DNA of 64,000 nucleotides, taken from positions 2,536,001-2,600,000 of the forward strand of contig NZ_CP147247.1 in the NCBI RefSeq assembly GCF_002140975.2. The letters run 5' to 3'. A program made the translations under genes and the position numbers. Below the pieces are notes generated by a model. It was not told the origin of the DNA. It saw nothing but the letters and a program-made list of their open reading frames with translations, and searched no databases. Position 1 is the first letter of the stretch. Every line of letters starts with the position of its first letter. Origin of the DNA: Enterococcus sp. 9E7_DIV0242 (GTDB lineage Bacteria > Bacillota > Bacilli > Lactobacillales > Enterococcaceae). Below, one piece after another: positions 8,455 to 17,780 of the stretch.

Positions 8455-9536
8455 TTATCCAATCGCTTTGAGAGGATCGACCTTCACGATCGTCCGTACT
8501 GAAAACAATGCCCCCAGCACCGCAACTATCAACATCGCGCCACTAATCCCTGCAAAAAACAGCCAGTTTACTTGGAACGGAACAGCTGCCGGCAGAACGG
8601 CCGATGTCCCTACAGTTCCAATGAACCCTAAACCAATCCCAATAACTGCCAACAGGAAGGTCTGCATAATCACAGAAGTTGAAATATAGCCGCTTGATAT
8701 CCCTTGCGCCTTCATCACACCGAAAATACTGATTTTCTGTAGTGTCAGCACATAAATAAAAATACCGATGACGATTGCAGCAATGACAATCAGAAAGCCA
8801 ATCATAAAACCAAAGGTCAGAACCTGCGCATTATACCCAGGGAGTTCACTGATAAACTCCTGAATGCTGTACACGGATAAGTCATCACTAGTGGTTTTTA
8901 CTTGCTTAATTTCATTCTCTTTCCCTCTCACGATAATTCCGTTGATTCGCGCCTGATCTATCGGTACACGCTTTTCAAATCGAAGCAGCTGGAAATCTTC
9001 GACCGATACATAAAGAACCGGTGCCACCGTATAGCGTGCGTTTTCCGTGAAACCTACGATTTTCAACGTCACATCACTACCCGATAAAGTCACAGTATCG
9101 TTCAGCTTTACACCGTCTTCCTCTTTTAGCGTAATATCTGCTACCGTTTCATTTTCATTTTCGAACATTCGACCTTCAATAATCGAAGGTGCTAAAAATT
9201 CATCTTTGTTTATTCCAAAAAAGCTAATATCCACCTTAGCCTTCGCTCCATCTGTCTTGATGATTCCTGCCGTTTGAGCAAACGCGGCCTTTTCTTCTGC
9301 CTTCACTTCATCCAATGACTTAATAGGCAGCATAGACATATTCAGATTTACATTCGATTCCTCTGACAAGACGATCCCATCCGCCTGCCATTTATCGATC
9401 GCCATCCGATAATCTTGAGATAACCCATACGCTAGACCCGTTAGAAAAAAACGAGATACGCGATCAAAAACATGACGCCCACAATCAAACTGTATCTTAA
9501 TTTGGCATGTATAATTTCATTCCATGCTAAAAACAT
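8455..9536 (-). pseudogene. FtsX-like ABC transporter permease, frameshifted near the N-terminus
   Basis: The start at 9536 has AGGAGGG upstream and encodes an N-terminal membrane segment (MFLAWNEIIHAKLRYS, then LIAYLVFF) before a stop. The remaining frame (LTGLAYGLSQDYR onward) continues to 8455 and holds an extracellular MacB-like domain and three C-terminal membrane helices. The break falls in a run of seven T (A-run 9445-9451); eight T would give one 360-residue permease. A homopolymer slip or sequencing error is the likely cause. From an internal ATG at 9405 only 316 residues without the first helix could be made. Confidence 0.85.
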
Positions 9537-9662
9537 GCAATACCCTCCTCAATCTTCATCAAAACGAGTATAGCAAATGAAGGATTTTCTTACAAAATAA
9601 CTGCCTCCTTCAAAATTTTTCAAATTTCTTCTTTACTTTTTTTCCGTTATCCTTTATATTTT

Positions 9663-9693
9663 TCGTTAACCAGTTTTAAAAATAAGTTTACGA
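9663..9693 (+). promoter_or_regulatory. BirA-type operator upstream of bioY
   Basis: TCGTTAAC, a 15-base spacer, GTTTACGA: a near-perfect inverted repeat with one mismatch. It matches the known Gram-positive BirA box layout GTTAAC-N14..16-GTTAAC. It lies 12 bases before the bioY start, over the ribosome-site side of the leader. A BirA with an N-terminal DNA-binding domain is encoded at 42847. Confidence 0.75.
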
Positions 9694-9705
9694 AGAGGTG
9701 CACAA

Positions 9706-10263
9706 ATGAACCATTCTCTACGATCAATGATTCTAGCTGCTGAATTTGCAGCCATTATCGCTGTTCTTTCGCAGTTAACGATTCCACTGGGGATCATTCC
9801 CTTAACCGGCCAGACATTAGCTGTTGGCCTTGCAGCAACCATTCTCGGTCGCAAAACCGGAACCAATGCAATTTTAATTTACTTACTTCTCGGTTTGATC
9901 GGGCTTCCCGTATTCGCTGGAATGAGCAGTGGATTTTCTGTCCTCTTTGGACCAACAGGTGGTTATTTGATTGGTTTCATTGTCAACGGATTAGTTACTG
10001 GCGGCATTTTGGAGCGTGCCGGTTTTACCTATAAATGGGCATTGTTCGCTAATCTAATCGGTGCTGTGCTTACTCTGTTGTTTGGTACGATCTGGCTAAA
10101 GCTATCCGGTAGCATGTCTTGGCCTGGTGCTTTTCAAGGTGGCTTCCTGCCTTTTCTTGCTCCCGGAGCAATCAAAGCTATAGCTGCAGCCTATCTAGGT
10201 ATTTTATTGAGACAACGACTTCCATTTTTTTCAGAAAATTCTAAAAGTTCCGTTCAAAAATAA
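9706..10263 (+). CDS. bioY: Biotin transporter BioY (ECF S-component)
   Basis: 185 residues with six hydrophobic segments. BioY hallmarks are visible: IPLTGQTLAVGLAA, GLIGLPVFAG and a GPTGGYLIGF motif. It is the substrate-binding membrane subunit that captures biotin, normally working with the shared EcfA/A'/T module, which is not encoded here. AGAGGTG precedes the ATG. The BirA-type operator just upstream supports biotin repression. Confidence 0.93.
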   Translation: MNHSLRSMILAAEFAAIIAVLSQLTIPLGIIPLTGQTLAVGLAATILGRKTGTNAILIYLLLGLIGLPVFAGMSSGFSVLFGPTGGYLIGFIVNGLVTGGILERAGFTYKWALFANLIGAVLTLLFGTIWLKLSGSMSWPGAFQGGFLPFLAPGAIKAIAAAYLGILLRQRLPFFSENSKSSVQK

Positions 10264-10361
10264 AGAAAAACAAGGTATACTTATCTATGAATGGGATAAA
10301 ATGAATAGGGAGAAACACACCTATAATGGTTCCTATGAACAAAGAAATCGGAGGGGTAACG

Positions 10362-10904
10362 GTGAATAAAAATAAAAAGTTTATCCGTACTGTAGCAGAA
10401 TTCGCACTCTTAATTGGTTTTGTTTTTCTTTTGAGACTCTTTGTTTTCAATCCTGTTGAAGTTTCCGGTACTTCAATGGAGCCAAATTATCACAATGCAG
10501 ATCGCTTATGGCAAACGTCGATTGTTTCTCCTCGTCGTTTTGATGTCATCACATTCAAGAGTCCCAGAAATGGAAAATCCCTGGTTAAACGTGTGATTGG
10601 TCTATCTGGAGATACTATTCGCTACGAAAACGACCAACTCTATATTAATGATAAACCTTATGACGAGCCTTACTTAGACGAGTTTAAAGAGTCCAAGGAA
10701 ACAGATGTACTAACTGATGATTTTACTATTGAAACAATAGTAGACAGCACTACAAAGACCGTTCCCGAAGGAAGCTACTTTGTTATGGGCGATAACCGAC
10801 AAGAGACTGACGACAGCCGTTATTTCGGCTTTGTTCCTGAAGATGCTATCACTGGAGTAGTTTTCTTCCGATTTTTCCCACTCGAAAAAATCGGTGCTCC
10901 GTGA
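10362..10904 (+). CDS. lepB: Signal peptidase I
   Basis: 180 residues with one N-terminal membrane anchor (about residues 8-28). It cleaves signal peptides on the outer face of the membrane. The catalytic Ser is in SGTSMEPN, the catalytic Lys in KRVIGLSGD, and box E is MGDNRQETDDSR. The GTG start at 10362 follows GGAGGGG by five bases; ATGs further upstream lack a site. It has the short form typical of Firmicutes. Own terminator follows. Confidence 0.93.
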   Translation: MNKNKKFIRTVAEFALLIGFVFLLRLFVFNPVEVSGTSMEPNYHNADRLWQTSIVSPRRFDVITFKSPRNGKSLVKRVIGLSGDTIRYENDQLYINDKPYDEPYLDEFKESKETDVLTDDFTIETIVDSTTKTVPEGSYFVMGDNRQETDDSRYFGFVPEDAITGVVFFRFFPLEKIGAP

Positions 10905-10914
10905 TAAATAAAAA

Positions 10915-10954
10915 TACAGCACACGTAGTATGAAACATACGGTTGCTGCTTTTT
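10915..10954 (+). terminator. lepB terminator
   Basis: CAGCA..CGTA.TATG pairs with CATACGGTTGCTG, followed by TTTTTG, 11 bases after the stop. Confidence 0.75.
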
Positions 10955-11216
10955 GTTTATCCATTTTCAATAGTAGCACAAATAACCCTCTTTCAAGATT
11001 ATACCGAAAAGACAGGTACAGAGTTGCTTTTTCCTCAATTAACCCCCTATACTGAGAGAATAGGGTGGCGGTTTTCTATCATTATTTCCTATATGCAAAT
11101 AAACGGCGGACCAGTTTTGTATGCTTTCATGCCTATTCATTCGCGGCTATGCGAAATGTGCATTCAAAAAGACCTCTTTATCAGAGTTACTCATATTTGG
11201 TCCAGCCTTTTGCAGA
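10955..11216. other. Intergenic region without a supported gene
   Basis: A short CCCTAT/ATAGGG hairpin at about 11044-11066 is the only structure seen. No frame here has a ribosome site. Confidence 0.5.
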
Positions 11217-11915
11217 TTATACATTCAATACATACCCTCTTGAACGTACTGTTTTGATATATTCTGGTTTCAATGGATCTTTTTCAATTTTTCTTCGTAA
11301 ATGGAAAATTAAATTCGCTACACGAAACTTCAGATTTTCAGATTCTTCTTTATTGTTCCATACTTGTCGATAAATCGCTTGATACGGAATCGCTTCCGAT
11401 TTTTTCCGATACAATAGTTCAATTGTCTTGAACTCAAGCTTTGTCAGTCCAACTTCTCTGTTCCCATCGACCATCACACTCAAGTTGCTCGGAATTAATT
11501 TGAAATCTTTTGGTCCTTCAACAGACTCACTTAGCGAATGTGACATATTTTGCACTGCACCATGCCGCAATGAATTTTTTAGCATCAATTGGTACTCTTC
11601 CGGATCAACCTTAGAGTTAATAATTCCATCTGCTCCTAGTTGTAAAAGAATAATCCGTGTCGTTTTAGGCAGTTCATCTGAAAAAATCCAGATTATTGCA
11701 CTCGTCTGCTTTCTTATTTTTATCAGCAGTTCGCAAACTTTGCCAACTTCTCCTTCTGAATCACTTTGAATAATCAGTGCATCCATCTCTCCGATTTCTT
11801 CAATATCTTCTTTCAGCGACATTTCCAACAAATTAAATGTGTCATCGCCTTTCAGAGCTTCTACATGTTTATTGTCTGGAAGCCCATTATTTGAAACAAA
11901 TCCGATTTGATACAT
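11217..11915 (-). CDS. OmpR/PhoB-like DNA-binding regulator with a degenerate receiver domain
   Basis: 232 residues. The C-terminal 100 residues form an OmpR-type winged helix (LTKLEFKTIELLYRKK, VRSRGYVLNV). The N-terminal half has receiver-like alternation, but where the phosphorylated Asp should lie the sequence is DALIIQSDSE and no acidic pocket is clear. It is therefore probably not controlled by standard phosphorylation, and no histidine kinase gene is adjacent. A GAGGAG site precedes the start. Target unknown. Confidence 0.82.
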   Translation of the reverse strand: MYQIGFVSNNGLPDNKHVEALKGDDTFNLLEMSLKEDIEEIGEMDALIIQSDSEGEVGKVCELLIKIRKQTSAIIWIFSDELPKTTRIILLQLGADGIINSKVDPEEYQLMLKNSLRHGAVQNMSHSLSESVEGPKDFKLIPSNLSVMVDGNREVGLTKLEFKTIELLYRKKSEAIPYQAIYRQVWNNKEESENLKFRVANLIFHLRRKIEKDPLKPEYIKTVRSRGYVLNV

Positions 11916-12145
11916 AACTTCTCCTCCTCATATGAAAACAGTATTATTTTAAACCTTTTTCAAAGCATTATTCCCTATTTACTGCTATAATTACAGCAAA
12001 AGCTCGTTTTTTTAATCAGTAAAAAGCAGATTACAATCTTTCTCAACCATAAAAAAAATGCTTGTTTTAAGCGAATTTTCCTAGTTGCTTTTTTCATAAA
12101 ATAATTAGTTCTAAGAAAAAAAGAGGAAAAAGTAGATAAATTAAT

Positions 12146-12205
12146 GAAGTATTTTTAATTGACGGTTTAATTGACGGCTTTTTCAAATTTTGAAGTATTT
12201 TTAAT
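12146..12205. repeat. Direct repeat pair downstream of the integrase
   Basis: GAAGTATTTTTAAT occurs at 12146-12159 and exactly again at 12192-12205. A looser relative (GTAGTATTTTTGATT) is at 14116-14130. These may be attachment-site or arm-type sequences, but the AT-rich composition makes chance likely. Confidence 0.4.
12159..12177 (+). repeat. Tandem TTGACGG sites, possible integrase arm-binding sites (left)
   Basis: TTGACGG at 12159-12165 and 12171-12177, spaced exactly 12 bases. The same motif pair with the same spacing lies on the other side of the integrase gene (13396-13414). Confidence 0.45.
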
Positions 12206-12224
12206 AAGGTGAAAAATAACAAAA

Positions 12225-12252
12225 AAGCTTCATGAAAAAATCATGAAACTTC
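12225..12252 (-). terminator. Integrase terminator overlapping the end of the gene
   Basis: On the minus strand GAAGTTTCATGA pairs with TCATGAAGCTT and is followed by TTTTTG. The left half of the stem covers the last codons of the integrase gene. Confidence 0.7.
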
Positions 12253-13380
12253 TTTTTTTGTACTATTTAAAATCAATTTAGCATCTAATTTAGATATGGC
12301 GATCTGTCTATTTTCCCACATTGAGTCTGTATATGTGTCCAAAGTCATTTTAACAGAAGAATGCCCAAGCAACCTACTTAATGTTGCTACATCAACCCCT
12401 TCTTCAATACAGCGGGTCGCAAAGGTATGGCGTAGAACATGAAAATGGATGTCTAGATCGGCTTTCCTGATAGTTTTTTTGAAACGATAATTAATGACAC
12501 GAGGTTCTGCAAAACTGTTTTTACAGGAGATTAAAAACTCCGAATTTGCTTTGTTTCTATTTTCCAACAAATATTCCTTGAGGTTTTCCGCTAATGGGAT
12601 GTCGCGTCTGGATGTTTCTGTTTTAGGTGTGCTCAAAATCAATTTTGTTTTCTGTATGGAGTCGTCACAATTAACTCTTAGAAGTGTTCGCCTGACCCGA
12701 ATAATATTATTACCAAAATCAATATCTGTCCACTTTAGCCCACTAATCTCACCAATACGCATGCCCGTATACAAAGCAAGAATTACCGGAGAGCATGATT
12801 CTTCTTGAAGTGCCGCTTGTTCCAATCGCTTCTGCTGCTGAATGGTCATTGCACTCACTCGTTCATTTCTATTTTTCGGAAGCACAATATCTTCACATGG
12901 ATTTTCCGAGAGATAGTGTTCCTTGCAGGCTTGATTCAAGGCATGCTTCAATACTGTTATAATTCCCTTGATTGTCGTCGGTGACAGTTCTTTATGCTGT
13001 AAGTAATGAACAAACTCATTAATATCCGCATGTCTTAGCTCACCCATTTTTTTGTTTCCTAAAAATGGCGTAATATGCTTCTCTACCCGTCCTGAATATG
13101 CAGCATATGTTGTGACTTTGACCCTTCTTTTTACTGTATATTCAAGCCAGTGATTCAGCCAGTCAGCAAGCCTACCTTGAAAAAGCAGTTGTGCTCGATT
13201 CGCTTGACTGTATTGTGATTTCAGCACAGTGAGCTTGTTTTTCACTGTATTATATTTTTTCCCATATACATATCCAAAAATTATTTTCCCATTTTCTGTT
13301 CTTTTTTTTATATAGCGGCCTTCATAACGACCATCTTTTCTTTTATAGATATTTTCGCCTTTTCTGGCCAAAAAGATCAC
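12241..13380 (-). CDS. int: Tyrosine recombinase / phage-type integrase
   Basis: 379 residues. It has an N-terminal AP2-like arm-binding region (KRKDGRYEGRYIKK), a SAM-like core-binding domain (about 70-160) and a C-terminal catalytic domain with Arg in TGMRIGEISGL, HVLRHTFATR, LLGHSSVKMT and the nucleophile Tyr in LDTYTDS. All catalytic residues are present. This is the organisation of Tn916- and phage-type integrases. No excisionase, replication, conjugation or structural genes are adjacent, so it is either a remnant or the only gene of a very small element. Confidence 0.93.
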   Translation of the reverse strand: MIFLARKGENIYKRKDGRYEGRYIKKRTENGKIIFGYVYGKKYNTVKNKLTVLKSQYSQANRAQLLFQGRLADWLNHWLEYTVKRRVKVTTYAAYSGRVEKHITPFLGNKKMGELRHADINEFVHYLQHKELSPTTIKGIITVLKHALNQACKEHYLSENPCEDIVLPKNRNERVSAMTIQQQKRLEQAALQEESCSPVILALYTGMRIGEISGLKWTDIDFGNNIIRVRRTLLRVNCDDSIQKTKLILSTPKTETSRRDIPLAENLKEYLLENRNKANSEFLISCKNSFAEPRVINYRFKKTIRKADLDIHFHVLRHTFATRCIEEGVDVATLSRLLGHSSVKMTLDTYTDSMWENRQIAISKLDAKLILNSTKKEVS

Positions 13381-13395
13381 ATCCTACTGTTAGTT

Positions 13396-13414
13396 TTGAC
13401 GGCTTTTGTGACGG
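13396..13414 (+). repeat. Tandem TGACGG sites (right), next to the integrase start
   Basis: TTGACGGCTTT at 13396 and GTGACGGCTTA at 13408, again 12 bases apart and in the same orientation as the left pair. They sit directly upstream of the integrase start, so they could be arm-binding sites, an autoregulatory site, or both. Confidence 0.45.
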
Positions 13415-14141
13415 CTTATTAATTATTAGAAACAAATTTGTTAAATTTGCCCATTATTTGCCATTTAGAAAGCTTTTCCAGTCTGTTTTTATCATTTTTT
13501 TCACTTTTTTATAAAAAGTATGAAAACAAAAAGACAAAAAAATGATAGACTACTGAACTGATTTCAGTTAAAATATTACTGAAATCATAATTTTGATCAT
13601 ATTTTTCAGTGAAAACAGACTTTTTCTCAAAACTAATTATTTTATGAAATATTTTTTTATTTTATGGTTAAAAATAATATATAATATTTATTCATTTAAA
13701 ACAATAACATATATCTATCCTATCTGTAAATCATCGATAATAAACCGTTTTCTTATCCAATTCCGATCCCTTTCGTACCAAATCACTCTCTTTATCTGGT
13801 TTTGATTAAAAACCACAACAGTTCAATAATAATTATACGCTATTATTATTAATAGATACTATTAATTCTATTAATTTATATTATTTTTCTACAAAAAAAA
13901 TCCATTTTTTTATGGATGATTATCGCTAATTCACTAAAAATAAAGTTCTTTTGGAAATGCACCCTCGCATTTCTCTAATAGTCCACCAATTGAATCTCCT
14001 CCCCTCCAATTGATTCACCTTCAGATAAGCATGAGAATATTAGCTTTTATAGTCGCTTAGGGACTCTTTCCATCTTTTGAAGCATGCATTTTTTTGTCAA
14101 AAATCAGAAAAATGAGTAGTATTTTTGATTCCATAGAAACT
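13415..14141. other. Very AT-rich non-coding stretch
   Basis: About 730 bases without a credible gene; open frames are short, AT-driven and lack ribosome sites. It contains the inverted repeat at 13558-13586. The base composition differs from the flanking genes, as expected of element-derived DNA. Confidence 0.55.
13558..13586. repeat. Perfect inverted repeat upstream of the integrase
   Basis: TGATTTCAGT (13558-13567) and ACTGAAATCA (13577-13586) with a nine-base loop. It could be an operator or a terminator-like hairpin; the downstream T content is modest. Confidence 0.5.
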
Positions 14142-14192
14142 AAGCCAAACAATACGAAAATAGTTGCTCATATTTTCAGTATTGTTTGGCTT
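14142..14192. repeat. Long near-perfect hairpin downstream of the yktB-like gene
   Basis: AAGCCAAACAATA (14142-14154) pairs with 14180-14192, and inside it GAAAATA (14156-14162) pairs with TATTTTC (14171-14177). No clear T-run follows on either strand. It lies 54 bases past the yktB-like stop and may end that transcript, or be a repeat element. Confidence 0.6.
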
Positions 14193-14245
14193 ATTCATCC
14201 GTTCTATTCTCTTCGTCCAAGCCTTCCAATCCATTTATAATTCAG

Positions 14246-14854
14246 TTATTCTTGTGCTATTGCCAGCTTGTATAACGGAAGCAACTGTTGATATGTTTCC
14301 AACATATACGCTTTCGTTTTTTTCTTATCCTTTAGTATAGGAGCGTCTCTTTTGATTATTCTCCCTATTTGAAACTCACCCTTTTTTATATTACAAAACC
14401 GAAGCAAGCCTCTTTCTATATCTGCGTCGAGTAATTTTTCAACATCAGGGCGTGTATGATCCAATGACATATAGAAATCCTCTGGTAGTTGGTCAAACAG
14501 TTCTTGATTGTTTAAAAATGCTTCCGCAATTTTCTGTTCATTCTTAGGATTATCAATTAGTGACAACCACATAAAAATATAGTCCGGCCATATCCCTAAC
14601 TGGAAATGAGGGTCCATTTTATAACCACGCTTTTTTTGGCTCAACGCTGACCATGTATTCTCCGGCGGATAGGTAGTTCGACGCCGATGTTGGGCAATAT
14701 GAACAAAGAATTCTGTTTCAAGTTCCTTGCCTAACTCTAACGCAAAGTAATCATCTAACTCTTGAAATACCGGCTGAATCTGGTTGCGTATCCCTTCCAT
14801 TCTGGGTTCCAAGCCTTCAATCTTAAATACGTCAAAACTTTTTTCTGTAAACAT
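14246..14854 (-). CDS. YktB-like protein (DUF1054 / UPF0637)
   Basis: 202 residues, a soluble one-domain protein matching the YktB family (FVHIAQHRRRTTYPPENTW, YKMDPHFQLGIW, EDFYMSLDHTRP). Its function is not established. The ATG at 14854 is chosen from homology: the family starts MFTEKSF-like, and AGGAGG lies about 13 bases upstream. Monocistronic. Confidence 0.88.
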   Translation of the reverse strand: MFTEKSFDVFKIEGLEPRMEGIRNQIQPVFQELDDYFALELGKELETEFFVHIAQHRRRTTYPPENTWSALSQKKRGYKMDPHFQLGIWPDYIFMWLSLIDNPKNEQKIAEAFLNNQELFDQLPEDFYMSLDHTRPDVEKLLDADIERGLLRFCNIKKGEFQIGRIIKRDAPILKDKKKTKAYMLETYQQLLPLYKLAIAQE

Positions 14855-15211
14855 TAAAATAGTAGTTCCTCCTTTAGCGATACAGGCAACCTTTCTATTC
14901 AAGCAAGTCGAAAAAACTGCTGTATTTCTTCTTAGAGAACGATTGTTGCCAATTTTTTTAAACGGTATTCTTCTATTATATGTTTCCTTTCAATCGTATC
15001 TTTCGGGTAAAACCGATAGACCAACCAGTCAACTATCCATTTTTTCAAGATTAAGAGTAACACCTCTCCAAAAGAAATACAACTCCAATAATTATCATAT
15101 TTTTCAAGATTTTAAGCTCTTTAAGAGAATTCGTTTTCTTATTAGTATAGGATCACAGCAAAACAAAGAGAATTGCTAGGTAAAGTAACAGATGTACTAT
15201 CAAAAATAGGC

Positions 15212-15250
15212 AAAAAAAATTGCCAAAAAGCTTTTTCCACTTCTTGGCAA
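15212..15250 (-). terminator. Terminator of the XRE-family gene
   Basis: On the minus strand TTGCCAAGAA...TTTTTGGCAA is followed by eight T, 17 bases after the stop codon. Confidence 0.85.
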
Positions 15251-15266
15251 CTGTACATATTTACTA

Positions 15267-16043
15267 TTATGTTTTTCTATACCCAGCTAAAATCTTGTCC
15301 ATTCGTCCCCCATCTATTTTCATCGTGCCACATACAATCAAGCCTACTAGAACAAAAACCTCGACTATGTTCTGAAGCATAAAATCTGTTGGAATAAATG
15401 TTGGTTTTGTCAAAACGATTGAAGCTGCTTCAACACCAAAGCTTAACATTAACGCCAATGCTGTCAACCACCAAAATCCAATTGATGTAAAACGCCACAT
15501 CAGCACGATCAGCCAACTATAGCTCACCCAAACTGCGGTTACTACCAGAAGCTGCTTTAAATCAAGCTGTGTATGGTATCGCTGAATAACTACCATTAAC
15601 AGCACCAATAAAATACTGACCAGAAATCCCGCTTTGACTACTCGTTCTCTTTCTGCATATCTCCACACTGAGAAAATCGCTCCTGCGATCATGCAACCTA
15701 CAACGACTATTGGTGACCAGGTAAATCCCCGACTATAAATAAAATCGATTGTCAGACAAATCAATCCACTGACCGTCAATGTACTCATAAGCACCATATA
15801 AAGAACTTCCCATATATTTTTTCTTTTCAAACTGCTGACCATTTTTTTATCCCCTTTCAATAATGCATCTAAAGAGATTGAAAAAATTTCACTTAACTGG
15901 ATCAGGCTTTCAATATCCGGATAGCTTCGTCCCACCTCCCAATTTGAAATCGTCTGTCTGGATACATGCATTTTTTCTGCCATTTCCTGTTGTGTAAAAT
16001 GATATTCTTGTCTTTTCTCTTTTAGCTTTTCGCCTAAATTCAT
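15267..16043 (-). CDS. XRE-family regulator fused to a multi-pass membrane domain
   Basis: 258 residues. Residues 1-65 are a Cro/C1-type helix-turn-helix (FTQQEMAEKMHVSRQTISNWEVGRSYPD). The remainder has about six or seven hydrophobic segments. This soluble-plus-membrane layout is common in Firmicutes and suggests a regulator tethered to, and perhaps sensing, the membrane. Targets are unknown. It is not in an operon. Confidence 0.88.
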   Translation of the reverse strand: MNLGEKLKEKRQEYHFTQQEMAEKMHVSRQTISNWEVGRSYPDIESLIQLSEIFSISLDALLKGDKKMVSSLKRKNIWEVLYMVLMSTLTVSGLICLTIDFIYSRGFTWSPIVVVGCMIAGAIFSVWRYAERERVVKAGFLVSILLVLLMVVIQRYHTQLDLKQLLVVTAVWVSYSWLIVLMWRFTSIGFWWLTALALMLSFGVEAASIVLTKPTFIPTDFMLQNIVEVFVLVGLIVCGTMKIDGGRMDKILAGYRKT

Positions 16044-16434
16044 TTCGTTCTCCTTCTGTTTTCACTATAAGAAAATCATACCATTTTCACAAGAAAAGAA
16101 AATAAGCATTGACGAAAAACTAGTCGCAAAGATTCTAAGCATGTTGGTATAACAGGGTTTGTACCCTTTCTGCATTTTTTAAATTTCTGACGTGTATACT
16201 AAAAAATCTGCTCCTTAATCAACCTATAACCACTACTCTCAAGAAAAAGCTGAAGCGTCGTCAGTGCGAAATGAGAATGCTTCGACTGAAAATAAATACT
16301 TATACTTATTTTTTACACCTTAGCTAACAAACGCAGGAGCTCTAGTATTCAATTTTCTCCTAGCTTCTGAATCAACATCTGCTGCATGAGTACTAATCCT
16401 CCCTATCAACTATCATGGTTAAAACAGGCTATTT
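16044..16434. other. Intergenic region upstream of the argG control region
   Basis: No gene seen. Small hairpins occur (AGGGTTTGTACCCT around 16155; GAAGC/GCTTC around 16253-16281). No recognisable riboswitch or T-box core was found. Confidence 0.5.
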
Positions 16435-16518
16435 TTTGCATATTTTATTAAATAATAACCAATTAATGCATATTTATTTATAAAAATGGTTGATTTTTGC
16501 ATTTTCAGGTGCTATGAT
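16435..16518 (+). promoter_or_regulatory. argG promoter with ARG-box-like operators
   Basis: Promoter TTGATT (16490-16495), a 17-base spacer, TATGAT (16513-16518). Just upstream are two ARG-box-like elements, TTTGCATATTTTATTAA (about 16435-16452) and AATGCATATTTATTTATA (about 16465-16482), centred 30 bases apart; a third TTTGCATTTTCA lies within the promoter spacer. These resemble the known ArgR operator pattern TGNAT-W4-ATTCA. ArgR control is inferred. Confidence 0.6.
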
Positions 16519-16562
16519 AGATTCAATTCAATTTTTGAGATTAAACAAGGGGTGCATTGTAG

Positions 16563-17768
16563 ATGAAAGAAAAAGTAGTATTAGCATATTCCGGAGGACT
16601 TGATACCTCTGTGGCAGTTAAATGGTTGGTGGACGAAGGCTATGACGTGATTGCCTGTTGTCTGGATATTGGCGAAAAGAAAGATTTGGATTTTATCAAA
16701 AATAAAGCATTATCTGTGGGAGCATCTGCTTCTTATACAATTGATGCCAAAGAAGAATTCGCTCAAGAGTTTGCCTTGATCGCTTTACAGGGTCATACAT
16801 TCTACGAACAGTCCTATCCATTAGTTTCCGCATTGTCCAGACCTTTGATTGCAAAAAAACTGGTAGAGCTGGCAAAAGAAACCGGAGCAACAACAATCGC
16901 TCATGGCTGTACAGGAAAAGGCAACGACCAAGTTCGTTTTGAAGTAGCAATCAACGCATTGGCACCTGAAATCAACGTCATTGCACCCGTGCGTGAATGG
17001 AAATGGTCTCGTGAGGAAGAAATCAAATACGCGTTGGAAAAAGGGGTTCCTGTTCCGGCTGATTTAGATAATCCTTATTCTGTAGATCAAAACCTTTGGG
17101 GTAGAGCAAATGAGTGCGGTATTCTGGAAGATCCATGGGCAACACCACCAGAAGGCGCCTATGAGCTGACTGCAAGCTTAGAAACAGCACCTGATCAAGC
17201 AGATATCATTGAAATCACATTTAAAGAAGGGGTTCCAACAGCAATCAACGATGAAGAGATGCTGCTCTCTGAGCTGATTCTTCACCTAAATGATTTAGCC
17301 GGAAAACACGGTATTGGCCGGATCGACCATGTAGAAAATCGTTTAGTCGGAATCAAATCACGGGAAGTATATGAATGCCCGGCAGCAATTACATTGATGA
17401 CTGCTCACAAAGAACTGGAAGATTTAACCTTTGTACGTGAGATGGCTCACTTTAAGCCAGTCATTGAAAATCAGTTGTCGCAAGTTATTTACGATGGCTT
17501 GTGGTTCAACCCACTGACAGATGCTTTAATTGCCTTCTTAAAATCCACACAGAAATACGTCAATGGTATCGTTCGGGTGAAACTGTTCAAAGGACACGCT
17601 ATTGTCGAAGGTAGAAAATCTGCGAACAGCTTATATAATGAGGAGTTGGCAACTTATACCTCTGCCGATACATTCGATCAGGATGCAGCAATTGGTTTCA
17701 TCAAACTGTGGGGACTGCCAACAAAAGTTCATGCAGAGGTACAGGCACAAGTAAAAACCAAAGAATAG
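16563..17768 (+). CDS. argG: Argininosuccinate synthase
   Basis: 401 residues, normal length. It joins citrulline and aspartate with ATP to give argininosuccinate, the penultimate step of arginine synthesis. The PP-loop AYSGGLDTS is at residues 8-16, with later signatures [15 protein letters not shown] and the [12 protein letters not shown] aspartate/citrulline segment. AAGGGGTG precedes the ATG. argH follows after a structured 278-base gap; no argB-argF genes are in the window. Confidence 0.97.
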   Translation: MKEKVVLAYSGGLDTSVAVKWLVDEGYDVIACCLDIGEKKDLDFIKNKALSVGASASYTIDAKEEFAQEFALIALQGHTFYEQSYPLVSALSRPLIAKKLVELAKETGATTIAHGCTGKGNDQVRFEVAINALAPEINVIAPVREWKWSREEEIKYALEKGVPVPADLDNPYSVDQNLWGRANECGILEDPWATPPEGAYELTASLETAPDQADIIEITFKEGVPTAINDEEMLLSELILHLNDLAGKHGIGRIDHVENRLVGIKSREVYECPAAITLMTAHKELEDLTFVREMAHFKPVIENQLSQVIYDGLWFNPLTDALIAFLKSTQKYVNGIVRVKLFKGHAIVEGRKSANSLYNEELATYTSADTFDQDAAIGFIKLWGLPTKVHAEVQAQVKTKE

Positions 17769-17780
17769 AATGTGTCTCTT

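Noticed and set aside
10955..11216. Open frames spanning the lepB terminator and spacer
   Set aside because: They run through a terminator and lack ribosome sites.
12241..13380. Integrase considered as XerC/XerD or a prophage marker
   Set aside because: The arm-binding N-terminal domain excludes Xer proteins, and no phage genes lie nearby.
13593..13805. 70-codon plus-strand frame upstream of the integrase, considered as an excisionase or small element gene
   Set aside because: Composition is driven by AT-rich DNA (Ile, Phe, Tyr, Lys), no ribosome site, no helix-turn-helix.
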